Source of the DNA: Bacillota bacterium
GTDB lineage: Bacteria > Bacillota > Dethiobacteria > Dethiobacterales > Dethiobacteraceae
Reading direction: 5' to 3'
DNA length: 7,359 nt
Assembly (NCBI GenBank): GCA_012841735.1
Contig: DUUE01000086.1
Location: 1-7,359 of the forward strand
Below the pieces are notes generated by a model that worked only from the letters and a program-made list of their open reading frames with translations, did no database searches and was not told the origin of the DNA. Made by a program: the position numbers and the translations under genes. Of the stretch, positions 1 to 5,494 are shown in pieces. How positions within the stretch are numbered: position 1 is the first letter of the stretch; every line of letters begins with the position of its first letter.

Positions 1-585
1 CCCGTGATAGCAGACGGCGACTATTTGCTGGCCCTTGTCACCAAGCAAACAAGTCTCGGGGAATATGAACCGGCCGATTTGGTGGAAATCCCCCGGGAGC
101 TGTGGGCCAATGAATACCCGTATAAATTAAGAGAGGAAGCCTGTCAGCAGCTGCTGGCCATGTGGGAAGCGGCAAAGAGCGAAGAAGCCGCCTTTCTCGT
201 CACTTCGGCTTACCGCAGCTACAGTACCCAGAAACGCCTCTTTGCCAACTACGCAGCCAGTCACGGAGAAGCCAAGGCAAACACCTTCAGTGCCCGCGCC
301 GGCCAGTCGGAGCACCAGCTGGGCACCGCTGTGGATTTGGTTCAACCGGGGCATGTCCTGACGGAAAGTTTCGGCGAGACTGCCGCCGGCAAGTGGCTGG
401 CGGAAAATTCCTGGAAATACGGGTTTGTCATGAGCTATCCCAAAGGAGCCGCCGGGATCACGGGCTATATATACGAACCGTGGCACTTCCGCTATATCGG
501 CGTGGAAAATGCGGCCGCCTGGAAGGAGGCGGGAGTAACCCTGACGGAATGGCTGCTGGAACAGCCGCAGCACTGGAAAGAATAA
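1..585 (+). CDS. M15B-family D-alanyl-D-alanine / L,D-carboxypeptidase (VanY/LdcB-like), 5' partial
   Basis: This is a zinc metallopeptidase that trims stem peptides of peptidoglycan outside the cytoplasmic membrane. The frame is open through base 1, so the start and any signal peptide or membrane anchor lie outside the window. A GTG at base 4 is the first in-frame start codon, but I do not think it is the real start, because residue 10 onward already resembles the beginning of the catalytic domain. Counting from that GTG, the M15 landmarks are all present: the substrate-side arginine in TSAYRSYSTQ (R71), SEHQLGTAVD with zinc ligands H104 and D111, and EPWHFRYIG with catalytic E158 and zinc ligand H161. 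The protein is therefore probably active. The choice between D,D- and L,D-carboxypeptidase cannot be made from these motifs. There is no vanA-type cluster around it, so ordinary cell-wall maturation is more likely than glycopeptide resistance. Confidence 0.9.
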   Translation, partial: PVIADGDYLLALVTKQTSLGEYEPADLVEIPRELWANEYPYKLREEACQQLLAMWEAAKSEEAAFLVTSAYRSYSTQKRLFANYAASHGEAKANTFSARAGQSEHQLGTAVDLVQPGHVLTESFGETAAGKWLAENSWKYGFVMSYPKGAAGITGYIYEPWHFRYIGVENAAAWKEAGVTLTEWLLEQPQHWKE

Positions 586-607
586 AACGCCCGCGCAGGG
601 CGTTTTT
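584..607. terminator. Bidirectional rho-independent terminator
   Basis: A perfect 9-bp inverted repeat, AAAACGCCC / GGGCGTTTT (584-592 and 598-606), encloses a 5-base loop and is followed by T on the plus strand. It overlaps the TAA stop of the carboxypeptidase gene. Read on the minus strand, the same hairpin also ends in a TTTT run and lies 27 bases past the stop of the HIT/pyrophosphohydrolase gene. One element therefore probably ends both converging transcripts. Confidence 0.85.
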
Positions 608-634
608 GCTTTTTACACCTCAAAACACAATTAT

Positions 635-1375
635 TTACGGTAGGATTTCATTTTTCCCCCCGGCAGCAGTGTTTTTCTCTATCACTTTTTCCAGCACTGT
701 CCGGCCGGCAAAGCCGCCCTTCTGCCGGCGCTTGGCCGCCGCCAATGCCAGCAGTTCCTCCAGTCCCACGCCTTTCCTTTCCGCAAGACCGGCAACCACC
801 TCCAGGATATCGGCCAGTTCCTCCACTTCGCCGGAAGCGGAATATTCCCTGACCTCTTCATACAGTTTTTCCTGCAGCAACTTGCCGTATTCTTCCCCGG
901 ACGCAATACGGCAGACGGGAATTTTGCCCGCCCGGCGGATCAGTTCCGGAACACCGTCCCGGACAAGTTTATTTAGCACACGTTCGTCACGCAACTCCTC
1001 CAGCGGGTATGGGACTATACTTTTTTTAATTTTCCTGACTCCGCCCCGGGGGTTTTCCACATCGCCAATGTACCTGGGGATGACATGATAATGCAGGTGG
1101 AAAACAGACTGTCCCCCGGCTTCCCCCACATTCACTCCCACATTATAGCCGTCAGGCCGGTATTTTTCCTCCAACAGTTCCCTGACCTGAAAAATGAGAT
1201 CGTTGATGGCCGCCAGCTCCTCCGCCCCGGCTTCAAACAGTGTGGCCACATGCCTTTTCGGCACTACCAGCGTATGCCCCTCGTTAACGGGGAAGTTGTC
1301 ATAGAAAGCTTTGGCCAGATCATTTTCACACAGCAGGCTGTCGCCTGACAGTTCGCAGAAAATACATGTGCCCAT
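635..1375 (-). CDS. HIT-domain hydrolase fused to MazG-like (COG4997-type) NTP pyrophosphohydrolase
   Basis: This 246-residue protein has two domains. Residues 1-110 are a HIT domain. It has an N-terminal CIFC pair (C4, C7) of the zinc-binding kind seen in many HIT proteins, NEGHTLVVPKRH (31-42), and the histidine triad HLHYHVIPR with H93, H95 and H97. HIT enzymes cleave nucleoside phosphoramidates or dinucleoside polyphosphates through a nucleotidyl-histidine intermediate. Residues 133-235 look like the all-alpha NTP pyrophosphatase family COG4997. They start with NKLVRDGVPELI (135-146), then carry the metal-binding acidic motif LYEEVREY (171-178; E173, E174, E177) and EELAD (185-189; E186, D189). 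That family is predicted to remove non-canonical NTPs as NMP plus pyrophosphate. The start at 1375 follows GAGGTG (1386-1381 on the minus strand). It is the second gene of the unit, 26 bases after the acetyltransferase stop. The domain assignments are sound; the physiological substrate is unknown. Confidence 0.85.
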   Translation of the reverse strand: MGTCIFCELSGDSLLCENDLAKAFYDNFPVNEGHTLVVPKRHVATLFEAGAEELAAINDLIFQVRELLEEKYRPDGYNVGVNVGEAGGQSVFHLHYHVIPRYIGDVENPRGGVRKIKKSIVPYPLEELRDERVLNKLVRDGVPELIRRAGKIPVCRIASGEEYGKLLQEKLYEEVREYSASGEVEELADILEVVAGLAERKGVGLEELLALAAAKRRQKGGFAGRTVLEKVIEKNTAAGGKNEILP

Positions 1376-1401
1376 GCCGCCACCTCGCTTGCTTCAGCCG
1401 G

Positions 1402-1953
1402 TTATGATTGATGCCGGCTGTAATCTTCCCAGGACCGGAATGTATTGTCTTTCGGCTGCTCGTTGACAATTACGCGCGGTTTTGGCATTACCACCGTGCA
1501 GTTGTCGGGAATATCGTCCACAACCACACAATTGGCGCCTATCCTCACATTGTTGCCGATTCTAATCCCGCCGATAATTTTTGCCCCGGCGCCGATATAG
1601 ACATTGTCGCCGATGACGGGTGCGCCGCTTTTTTTGGAATCAAAAAGAGTATTGGAACCGATGGTTACCTGGTGGAAGATGGTACAATTTGTGCCGATTA
1701 CCGCACCCTGGGAAATCATAATACCGTTTAGCCCATGCGGAAAACCTATTTTCCCTTTGATCAAGGTATCCAGGGGAATAGCGGCATTATTCCGGCGCAA
1801 AACGGCCGCCAGGCGGTATTTGTAGTACATTTTTTGCAGCCTGCTCCGGCAGGCAAAATATTTTGCCCGGTACTCCCAGAACTCCGCCGCATCACCGCCC
1901 AGCAACACTCTCCTGGCCGTTTTTACCAGCCAGTTTTTCATGGCAAAAAACAT
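1402..1953 (-). CDS. Left-handed beta-helix (hexapeptide repeat) acetyltransferase, serine-acetyltransferase-like
   Basis: The protein has 183 residues. Residues 1-60 are a basic, helical, non-repetitive segment. From about 62 to 158 runs a series of hexapeptide repeats, including VIGTNCTIFHQVTIG (85-99), VIGDNVYIGAGAKIIGG (113-129) and IRIGNNVRIGANCVV (130-144), so it should be a trimeric acetyl-CoA-dependent acetyltransferase. It most resembles the CysE branch: FPHGLNG (71-77) puts H73 near the position of the CysE catalytic histidine. However, the long N-terminal SAT domain is missing, and the second CysE histidine (the DRHP motif) is replaced by SGAP (109-112). It more likely modifies a sugar or other small acceptor than serine, but the acceptor cannot be read from sequence. 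The start at 1953 is set by GGAGGAGT (1965-1958 on the minus strand); the in-frame ATG at 1941 is too far from it. It is probably co-transcribed with the HIT/pyrophosphohydrolase gene. Confidence 0.8.
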   Translation of the reverse strand: MFFAMKNWLVKTARRVLLGGDAAEFWEYRAKYFACRSRLQKMYYKYRLAAVLRRNNAAIPLDTLIKGKIGFPHGLNGIMISQGAVIGTNCTIFHQVTIGSNTLFDSKKSGAPVIGDNVYIGAGAKIIGGIRIGNNVRIGANCVVVDDIPDNCTVVMPKPRVIVNEQPKDNTFRSWEDYSRHQS

Positions 1954-2012
1954 CTCTACTCCTCCGGCTTTTCAGTCTGACAATGCTTCCGCTGCCGGCC
2001 TGCAAGGCAGTA

Positions 2013-2021
2013 TTTATACCA
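2013..2021 (-). promoter_or_regulatory. Candidate extended -10 promoter for the minus-strand acetyltransferase/HIT unit
   Basis: On the minus strand the sequence reads TGGTATAAA, that is, a TGN extension followed by a TATAAA -10 hexamer, about 60 bases upstream of the acetyltransferase ATG. No good -35 hexamer lies at 16-18 bases, so the call rests on the extended -10 alone. Confidence 0.3.
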
Positions 2022-2203
2022 GAACGGCCGCTAAAAGCCTGCTTGTTAATATTCAACATCCTGCAGTGTTTTCCTCTCCCCGCTGCGGTGCCCGTCCGGT
2101 AGCCGCCTGCCGGTCGCGCCACAGCCGGCAATCCGGAAAAAAGAAAATAAAAACAGATGGCGAATATATATAAAATGCAGCCTGCCGGGAGAGATTTTAC
2201 AGC

Positions 2204-2232
2204 TTTAAAAAGCAGGAATATTCTTCTATACT
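2204..2232 (+). promoter_or_regulatory. Candidate sigma-A promoter for the COG3580/COG3581 pair
   Basis: A -35-like TTTAAA (2204-2209) lies 17 bases before TATACT (2227-2232), with four and five matches to consensus. A second TATACT (2233-2238) follows directly. Transcription would start near 2239, leaving a leader of about 54 bases before the start codon at 2293. Confidence 0.4.
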
Positions 2233-2276
2233 TATACTGAAGACAAAGCCATGGAAAGTATTGTCCAGTCACAGCC

Positions 2277-2285
2277 GGAGGAGGG
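2277..2285 (+). promoter_or_regulatory. Ribosome binding site that fixes the start at 2293
   Basis: GGAGGAGGG ends seven bases before the ATG at 2293. The in-frame ATG at 2251 has no comparable site and would add 14 residues in front of MKIGIPRA, the usual beginning of this family. Confidence 0.85.
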
Positions 2286-2292
2286 TTGGTGC

Positions 2293-3216
2293 ATGAAGAT
2301 CGGAATACCGAGGGCTTTTTTATATTACAGGTATAAAGAACTGTGGGAAACTTTTTTCCATGAGCTGGGTATTGACTATGTGGTGAGTCCTGAGACGGGA
2401 CCGGAAATTGTCAGGACCGGTTCCCTGTATGCCATCGATGAAGCCTGCCTGTCAGCCAAAGTATACCTGGGACATGTGGAATGGCTCATCGGGAAATGTG
2501 ATTACATTTTGGTGCCCAGGATTGCCGGACTCGGCGCCGGCGCCGTCTGTTCAAAATTTCAGGCCATTTATGATGTGGTGGCGAATACTTTTCGCGAGCG
2601 GAAAATAAAGCTTGCCGGCTATAATCTTGCACCCGGTGTAAAAGAAGGGGAAATGGCGGCCTTTATCCGCCTGGGGCAGTTTTGCGGCAGGAAAAAAGCC
2701 GGGTGCGTTCTGGCTTACATGGCTGCCAAACAGGCCGAAAAACAGGCGCTGTGGAAAGAACTGCAGGAACAGGAAAGCCTGCTGCAACGGCAGGGAATAA
2801 AGGTATTGGTTGTCGGCCACCGTTACAATGTCGCCGACAAGTTTATCGGGGAGCCCGTATTGCAGTATCTGCGGGAACTGGGTGTCATCCCGGTGCCGGC
2901 GGATATTGTCCCGCGCAAAAAAGCCGTGCTCCTGTCGGCGGAAATGAGCGAGACACTCCCCTGGGCGTTTGCCAAAGAACTGGTAGGTTCCGTTGTTTTC
3001 TACCGGGAGCGGGTGGACGGGCTGCTCATTTTAAGTACCTTCCCCTGCGGTCCCGATTCTCTGGTCAATGAAATGCTGCTGAGACGAGTAAAGGACAAAC
3101 CGGTACTGAATCTGGTCCTGGACGGTCACGAGGCCATGGCCGGCATTGAGACGCGCCTGGAAAGTTTCTTTGATATTATCTGTATGCAAAAGGGTGAGAC
3201 CAGTGTGTGCCTGTAA
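2293..3216 (+). CDS. Acyl-CoA dehydratase activase-related protein, COG3580 / DUF2229 family (HgdB-like)
   Basis: The protein has 307 residues and is presumably cytoplasmic. It begins with MKIGIPRAFLYYRYKELW, the typical opening of DUF2229 proteins, which are related to the D component of 2-hydroxyglutaryl-CoA dehydratase. Further landmarks are DEACLSAKVYLGHVEWL (49-65), the CSKF segment (86-89), VVGHRYNVADKF (173-184), STFPCGPDSLVNEM (248-261) and LDGHEAMAGIETRLESFFD (276-294). Eight cysteines are present (52, 69, 86, 131, 138, 252, 297, 306). C52, C86 and C252 sit in the conserved motifs and are the best candidates for iron-sulfur ligands. Relatives are either stand-alone or fused to BcrA/BadF-type ATPase activators (COG1924); this one is stand-alone. 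Its reaction is not established. Its stop overlaps the next gene by 14 bases, which argues for translational coupling and a shared complex. Confidence 0.8.
   Translation: MKIGIPRAFLYYRYKELWETFFHELGIDYVVSPETGPEIVRTGSLYAIDEACLSAKVYLGHVEWLIGKCDYILVPRIAGLGAGAVCSKFQAIYDVVANTFRERKIKLAGYNLAPGVKEGEMAAFIRLGQFCGRKKAGCVLAYMAAKQAEKQALWKELQEQESLLQRQGIKVLVVGHRYNVADKFIGEPVLQYLRELGVIPVPADIVPRKKAVLLSAEMSETLPWAFAKELVGSVVFYRERVDGLLILSTFPCGPDSLVNEMLLRRVKDKPVLNLVLDGHEAMAGIETRLESFFDIICMQKGETSVCL
3190..3197 (+). promoter_or_regulatory. Ribosome binding site for the GTG start at 3203
   Basis: AAGGGTGA lies inside the end of the upstream gene and finishes five bases before GTG at 3203. That start gives MCACKVSFPHFGNY, matching the usual beginning of COG3581 proteins (a short lysine-valine-x-FPHxGN opening). 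Longer in-frame starts such as 3146 would only translate the overlap with the preceding gene. Confidence 0.65.
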
Positions 3217-4324
3217 AGTCAGTTTCCCGCATTTCGGCAACTACCACGCGCCGCTTTACGTTTTGTTCACCGTAGGCTTTGAGGTGGAATATATTGTCCC
3301 CCCGCCCGTAACCCAAAGGACTTTAACCATCGGCAGCCATCACAGTCCGGAATTTGTCTGCGCCCCGTTCAAATATACCCTGGGCAATTTTATTGAAACC
3401 ATAGCAGCGGGGGCGGATACTTTAATCCAAACCACGGGGATCTGCCGCCTGGCTTATTACGGGGAACTGCAGGAACAAATCCTGGCGGATCTCGGTTATG
3501 AGGTGAATTTTATCAACCTGGCCGGCATGAAAAAACTGAACCCGCTGGAAATTTATAACCGGTTGAAGCAGGTTAACCCCAAAGCATCGCTGAGAAAGAT
3601 TGCCGCCACGCTGCCCATGGTATTAAAAATGGTGGAATACATGGACGAGACGGAAGACTATATCCGTAAAAATGTAGGCTTTGCGTGCAGGGAAGGCCTC
3701 TTTGAAAAGACACATGCGGAATTCCTGGCAACTCTGATGACAGTACGCAACCGGAAAGAGCTGGATCAGGTTTACCGCGATTTCCGGCGGCGTTTCCGCA
3801 GCATTGAAGTGGCAAAGCCGGAAAACCCGCTCAGGGTAGGCATTGTCGGAGAGTTTTATACCATTATGATGCCTTTCAGCAATCATTTTCTGGAAAAGGA
3901 ACTGGCAAATATGGGTATTGTGGTGGACAGGTGGCTCAATATTTCCAATACACTGCTCCATCCGCCGCGCAAAATCAGGGAAAAGGTCAGCCCTTACACC
4001 AGGTACCCCATGGGAATTACTTGTTCGGCCACCATCAGCCGGGCACTGGAACTGGCGCAAAAAGGCTATGACGGCATTATTCATCTGAAATCCTTCGGTT
4101 GTACGCCTGAAGTGGACGCCATGCCCGTGCTGCAGAATATCAGCAAAGACTATCAAATCCCCATCCTCTTTTTCAGTTTTGACACACAGACAAGTGAAAC
4201 CGGTTTCAAAACACGCCTGGAAGCCTTTTACGACATGCTGCTGATGAAAAAGAAAAGGGAAGCCATAGCCAGCGGAAACTCCCGGTGCCGGGAGGCAGGG
4301 GATTATGCCTGTAATTATTTCTGA
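3203..4324 (+). CDS. Acyl-CoA dehydratase activase-related protein, COG3581 family
   Basis: The protein has 373 residues when started at the GTG at 3203. Family landmarks in order are FPHFGN (8-13), VPPP (32-35), SPEFVCAPFKYTLGNFIE (48-65, C53), the TTGICRLAYYGE segment (77-88, C81), VGIVGEFYT (212-220), HLKSFGCTPEVDAMPVL (294-310, C300) and FDTQTSETGFKTRLEAFYD (326-344). C53, C81, C274 and C300 are in well-conserved surroundings and could hold an iron-sulfur cluster. COG3581 proteins are partners of COG3580 proteins and often form the C-terminal part of large fused activase proteins; no reaction is assigned to them. The last 24 residues (350-373) are a charged, cysteine-containing tail beyond the family core. 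The gene overlaps its upstream neighbour by 14 bases and is probably translated from the same mRNA. No clear hairpin terminator follows its stop. Confidence 0.8.
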   Translation: MCACKVSFPHFGNYHAPLYVLFTVGFEVEYIVPPPVTQRTLTIGSHHSPEFVCAPFKYTLGNFIETIAAGADTLIQTTGICRLAYYGELQEQILADLGYEVNFINLAGMKKLNPLEIYNRLKQVNPKASLRKIAATLPMVLKMVEYMDETEDYIRKNVGFACREGLFEKTHAEFLATLMTVRNRKELDQVYRDFRRRFRSIEVAKPENPLRVGIVGEFYTIMMPFSNHFLEKELANMGIVVDRWLNISNTLLHPPRKIREKVSPYTRYPMGITCSATISRALELAQKGYDGIIHLKSFGCTPEVDAMPVLQNISKDYQIPILFFSFDTQTSETGFKTRLEAFYDMLLMKKKREAIASGNSRCREAGDYACNYF

Positions 4325-4411
4325 AAACGGCAACCGTGATTTGTTGATACTCACTAGTTTTTCTTTGTAAACAGTAAAATTTTTTGCATGTGATTTTTTT
4401 AACTATCCCTG

Positions 4412-4440
4412 TTGCCAAAAAACAAAAGCTGTGGTATAGT
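4412..4440 (+). promoter_or_regulatory. Strong sigma-A promoter with extended -10 for the FNT transporter
   Basis: TTGCCA (4412-4417), a 17-base spacer and TATAGT (4435-4440) preceded by TGG (4432-4434) make an almost ideal extended promoter. Transcription should begin near 4447, giving a leader of about 45 bases to the ATG at 4493. The 87 bases between the previous stop and this promoter are AT-rich and show no gene. Confidence 0.75.
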
Positions 4441-4492
4441 ATTGGTGAAACAAGTATATACAGGTCTAATTTTGCTCCCAGAGGTGAGAAAA

Positions 4493-5329
4493 ATGGAAAA
4501 CAACTATCTTGTGCCCGGTAAAATTTGTGAAGCTTGGATTGAAAACGGTCATAAAAAAGGAACTTCACCTTCGGGTAAATTACTGCTGCTTGGCGTTCTC
4601 GGTGGCTTGTTCATCGGTCTGGGCGGACACGGCAACATTGTGGCCAACAGTTTCATGGCAGGCATTGATCCAGGCCTGGCCAGACTGGCCGGGGCAGCCG
4701 TCTTCCCCGTCGGCCTGATGCTTGTTATTCTCGCCGGGGCGGAACTTTTTACAGGCAACAATTTAATGACACTGGCAGTGGCCAATCACCGCATTTCACT
4801 GCCGCAGCTTTTGAGAAACTGGTTTGTCGTTTATATCGGCAACTTCGTCGGTGCAACCCTGCTGGCCCTGCTGTTGACAAAGACCAATATTTACGGCAGC
4901 GAAGCAATGCTCGGCAAAGCGACTGCCATTGCCTCCGGGAAATTAGGCCTTACTTTTTACCAGGCAGTCATCAGCGGTATTTTCTGCAACATTTTGGTGG
5001 TGCTTGCCTGCTGGATGCAAGCCGGCGCCAAGGATATGGCAGGCAAAGTGTTCACCATCTGGTTCCCGGTAATGCTCTTTGTGTTTTCCGGCTTTGAACA
5101 CTCCATTGCCAATATGTTCTTCCTGCCGCTGGCCATGTTTCTGGGGGCAGATATAACCTGGAGCCAAATCTGGGCCGCCAATCTGATTCCTGTAACCATC
5201 GGGAATATTCTGGGAGGAGCAGTATTCATCCCCTTCATCTACCATTACGTTTATGCAATGAAACAAGCAGAAATCAAAACTATTGTTCCGAACATAAAAA
5301 AAGCAATCACTTTTCGTCACGCACGCTGA
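4493..5329 (+). CDS. Formate/nitrite transporter family (FNT) channel
   Basis: This is a 278-residue, six-helix membrane protein of the pentameric FNT family (FocA, NirC, HSC), which passes small monovalent anions such as formate, nitrite or hydrosulfide. Hydrophobic segments lie at about 28-50, 62-87, 105-128, 153-175, 184-205 and 226-253. The first FNT signature, ILAGAELFTGN (79-89), gives the omega-loop break in helix 2. SGFEHSIANMFF (199-210) holds the central pore histidine H203, equivalent to FocA H209. K150 sits where FocA has the lysine facing the pore. GIFCNILVVLACW (162-174) corresponds to the second signature. The start at 4493 follows GAGGTGA (4481-4487); upstream in-frame codons overlap the promoter. 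Substrate choice cannot be settled from sequence. No pyruvate formate-lyase, nitrite or sulfite reductase gene lies alongside. The gene has its own promoter and terminator and so forms a single-gene unit. Confidence 0.9.
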   Translation: MENNYLVPGKICEAWIENGHKKGTSPSGKLLLLGVLGGLFIGLGGHGNIVANSFMAGIDPGLARLAGAAVFPVGLMLVILAGAELFTGNNLMTLAVANHRISLPQLLRNWFVVYIGNFVGATLLALLLTKTNIYGSEAMLGKATAIASGKLGLTFYQAVISGIFCNILVVLACWMQAGAKDMAGKVFTIWFPVMLFVFSGFEHSIANMFFLPLAMFLGADITWSQIWAANLIPVTIGNILGGAVFIPFIYHYVYAMKQAEIKTIVPNIKKAITFRHAR

Positions 5330-5364
5330 CCGATACATGCCGACTGTACTCTCAGAATATAAAT

Positions 5365-5400
5365 AACCGCACCGGTTTCGCCGGTGCGGTTTATTTATTT
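5365..5400 (+). terminator. Rho-independent terminator of the FNT gene
   Basis: An 11-bp perfect stem (arms 5365-5375 and 5381-5391, core ACCGCACCGG / CCGGTGCGGT) with loop TTTCG is followed by the T-rich tract TTATTTATTT. It lies 35 bases after the FNT stop and separates that gene from the ABC transporter operon. Confidence 0.9.
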
Positions 5401-5423
5401 CGCACTGTGGGCAAAAGTGGCTA

Positions 5424-5452
5424 TTTACTTTAATGCGTTAACGTGTTAACAT
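5424..5452 (+). promoter_or_regulatory. Candidate promoter with overlapping GTTAAC repeat, amino-acid ABC operon
   Basis: TTTACT (5424-5429) and TAACAT (5447-5452) are 17 bases apart and each matches four consensus positions. An alternative -10, TTTAAT (5429-5434), has no good -35. The hexamer GTTAAC, itself a palindrome, occurs twice (5437-5442 and 5445-5450) with a 2-base gap, so the 14-bp unit is a near-perfect inverted repeat within the promoter. This is a plausible repressor site; the regulator is unknown. Confidence 0.35.
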
Positions 5453-5494
5453 TGTAGCGGGAGAGAACTGATACATAAGGGGGAATCTTAAACA

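Larger units (their letters stand above)
1954..2292. other. Divergent intergenic region (339 bp)
   Basis: This stretch separates the minus-strand acetyltransferase unit from the plus-strand dehydratase-related pair. Open frames cross it, but none has a ribosome binding site or a recognisable protein. Its left half is GC-rich; its right half (2140-2245) is AT-rich and holds the candidate forward promoter. A small near-palindrome, CAGCTTT-AA-AAAGCAG (2200-2215), overlaps that promoter's -35. I see no T-box, riboswitch or terminator. Confidence 0.6.

Noticed and set aside
1..585. Vancomycin-resistance vanY
   Set aside because: The motifs are shared by all M15B carboxypeptidases and no vanH/A/X or VanRS genes are present.
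162..1088. A 308-codon plus-strand open frame running across the carboxypeptidase end and opposite the HIT/pyrophosphohydrolase gene
   Set aside because: It crosses the terminator, has low-complexity S/P/R composition, no ribosome binding site and no recognisable domain; it is a shadow of two real genes.
1402..1953. Naming the gene cysE
   Set aside because: It lacks the N-terminal SAT domain and the DRHP histidine, and has no cysteine biosynthesis neighbours.
1892..2272. Minus-strand open frame of 126 codons in the divergent intergenic region
   Set aside because: It overlaps the acetyltransferase start and its ribosome binding site, has no initiation signals of its own, and its composition is not protein-like.
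2251..2292. Longer start for the COG3580 gene at ATG 2251
   Set aside because: It would translate through the strong GGAGGAGGG site, and the extra 14 residues match nothing typical of the family.
4279..4294. CTCCCG-GTGC-CGGGAG hairpin near the end of the COG3581 gene as a terminator
   Set aside because: It lies inside the coding sequence, has only a 6-bp stem and is not followed by a T-run.
3623..4354. A 243-codon minus-strand open frame opposite the COG3581 gene
   Set aside because: The opposite strand has clear family motifs throughout; the shadow frame has none and lacks a ribosome binding site.
4341..4410. FNR- or CRP-like sites upstream of the FNT promoter (TTGAT and TGTGA half-sites)
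   Set aside because: Only single half-sites are present in AT-rich sequence; the matching inverted halves are missing.
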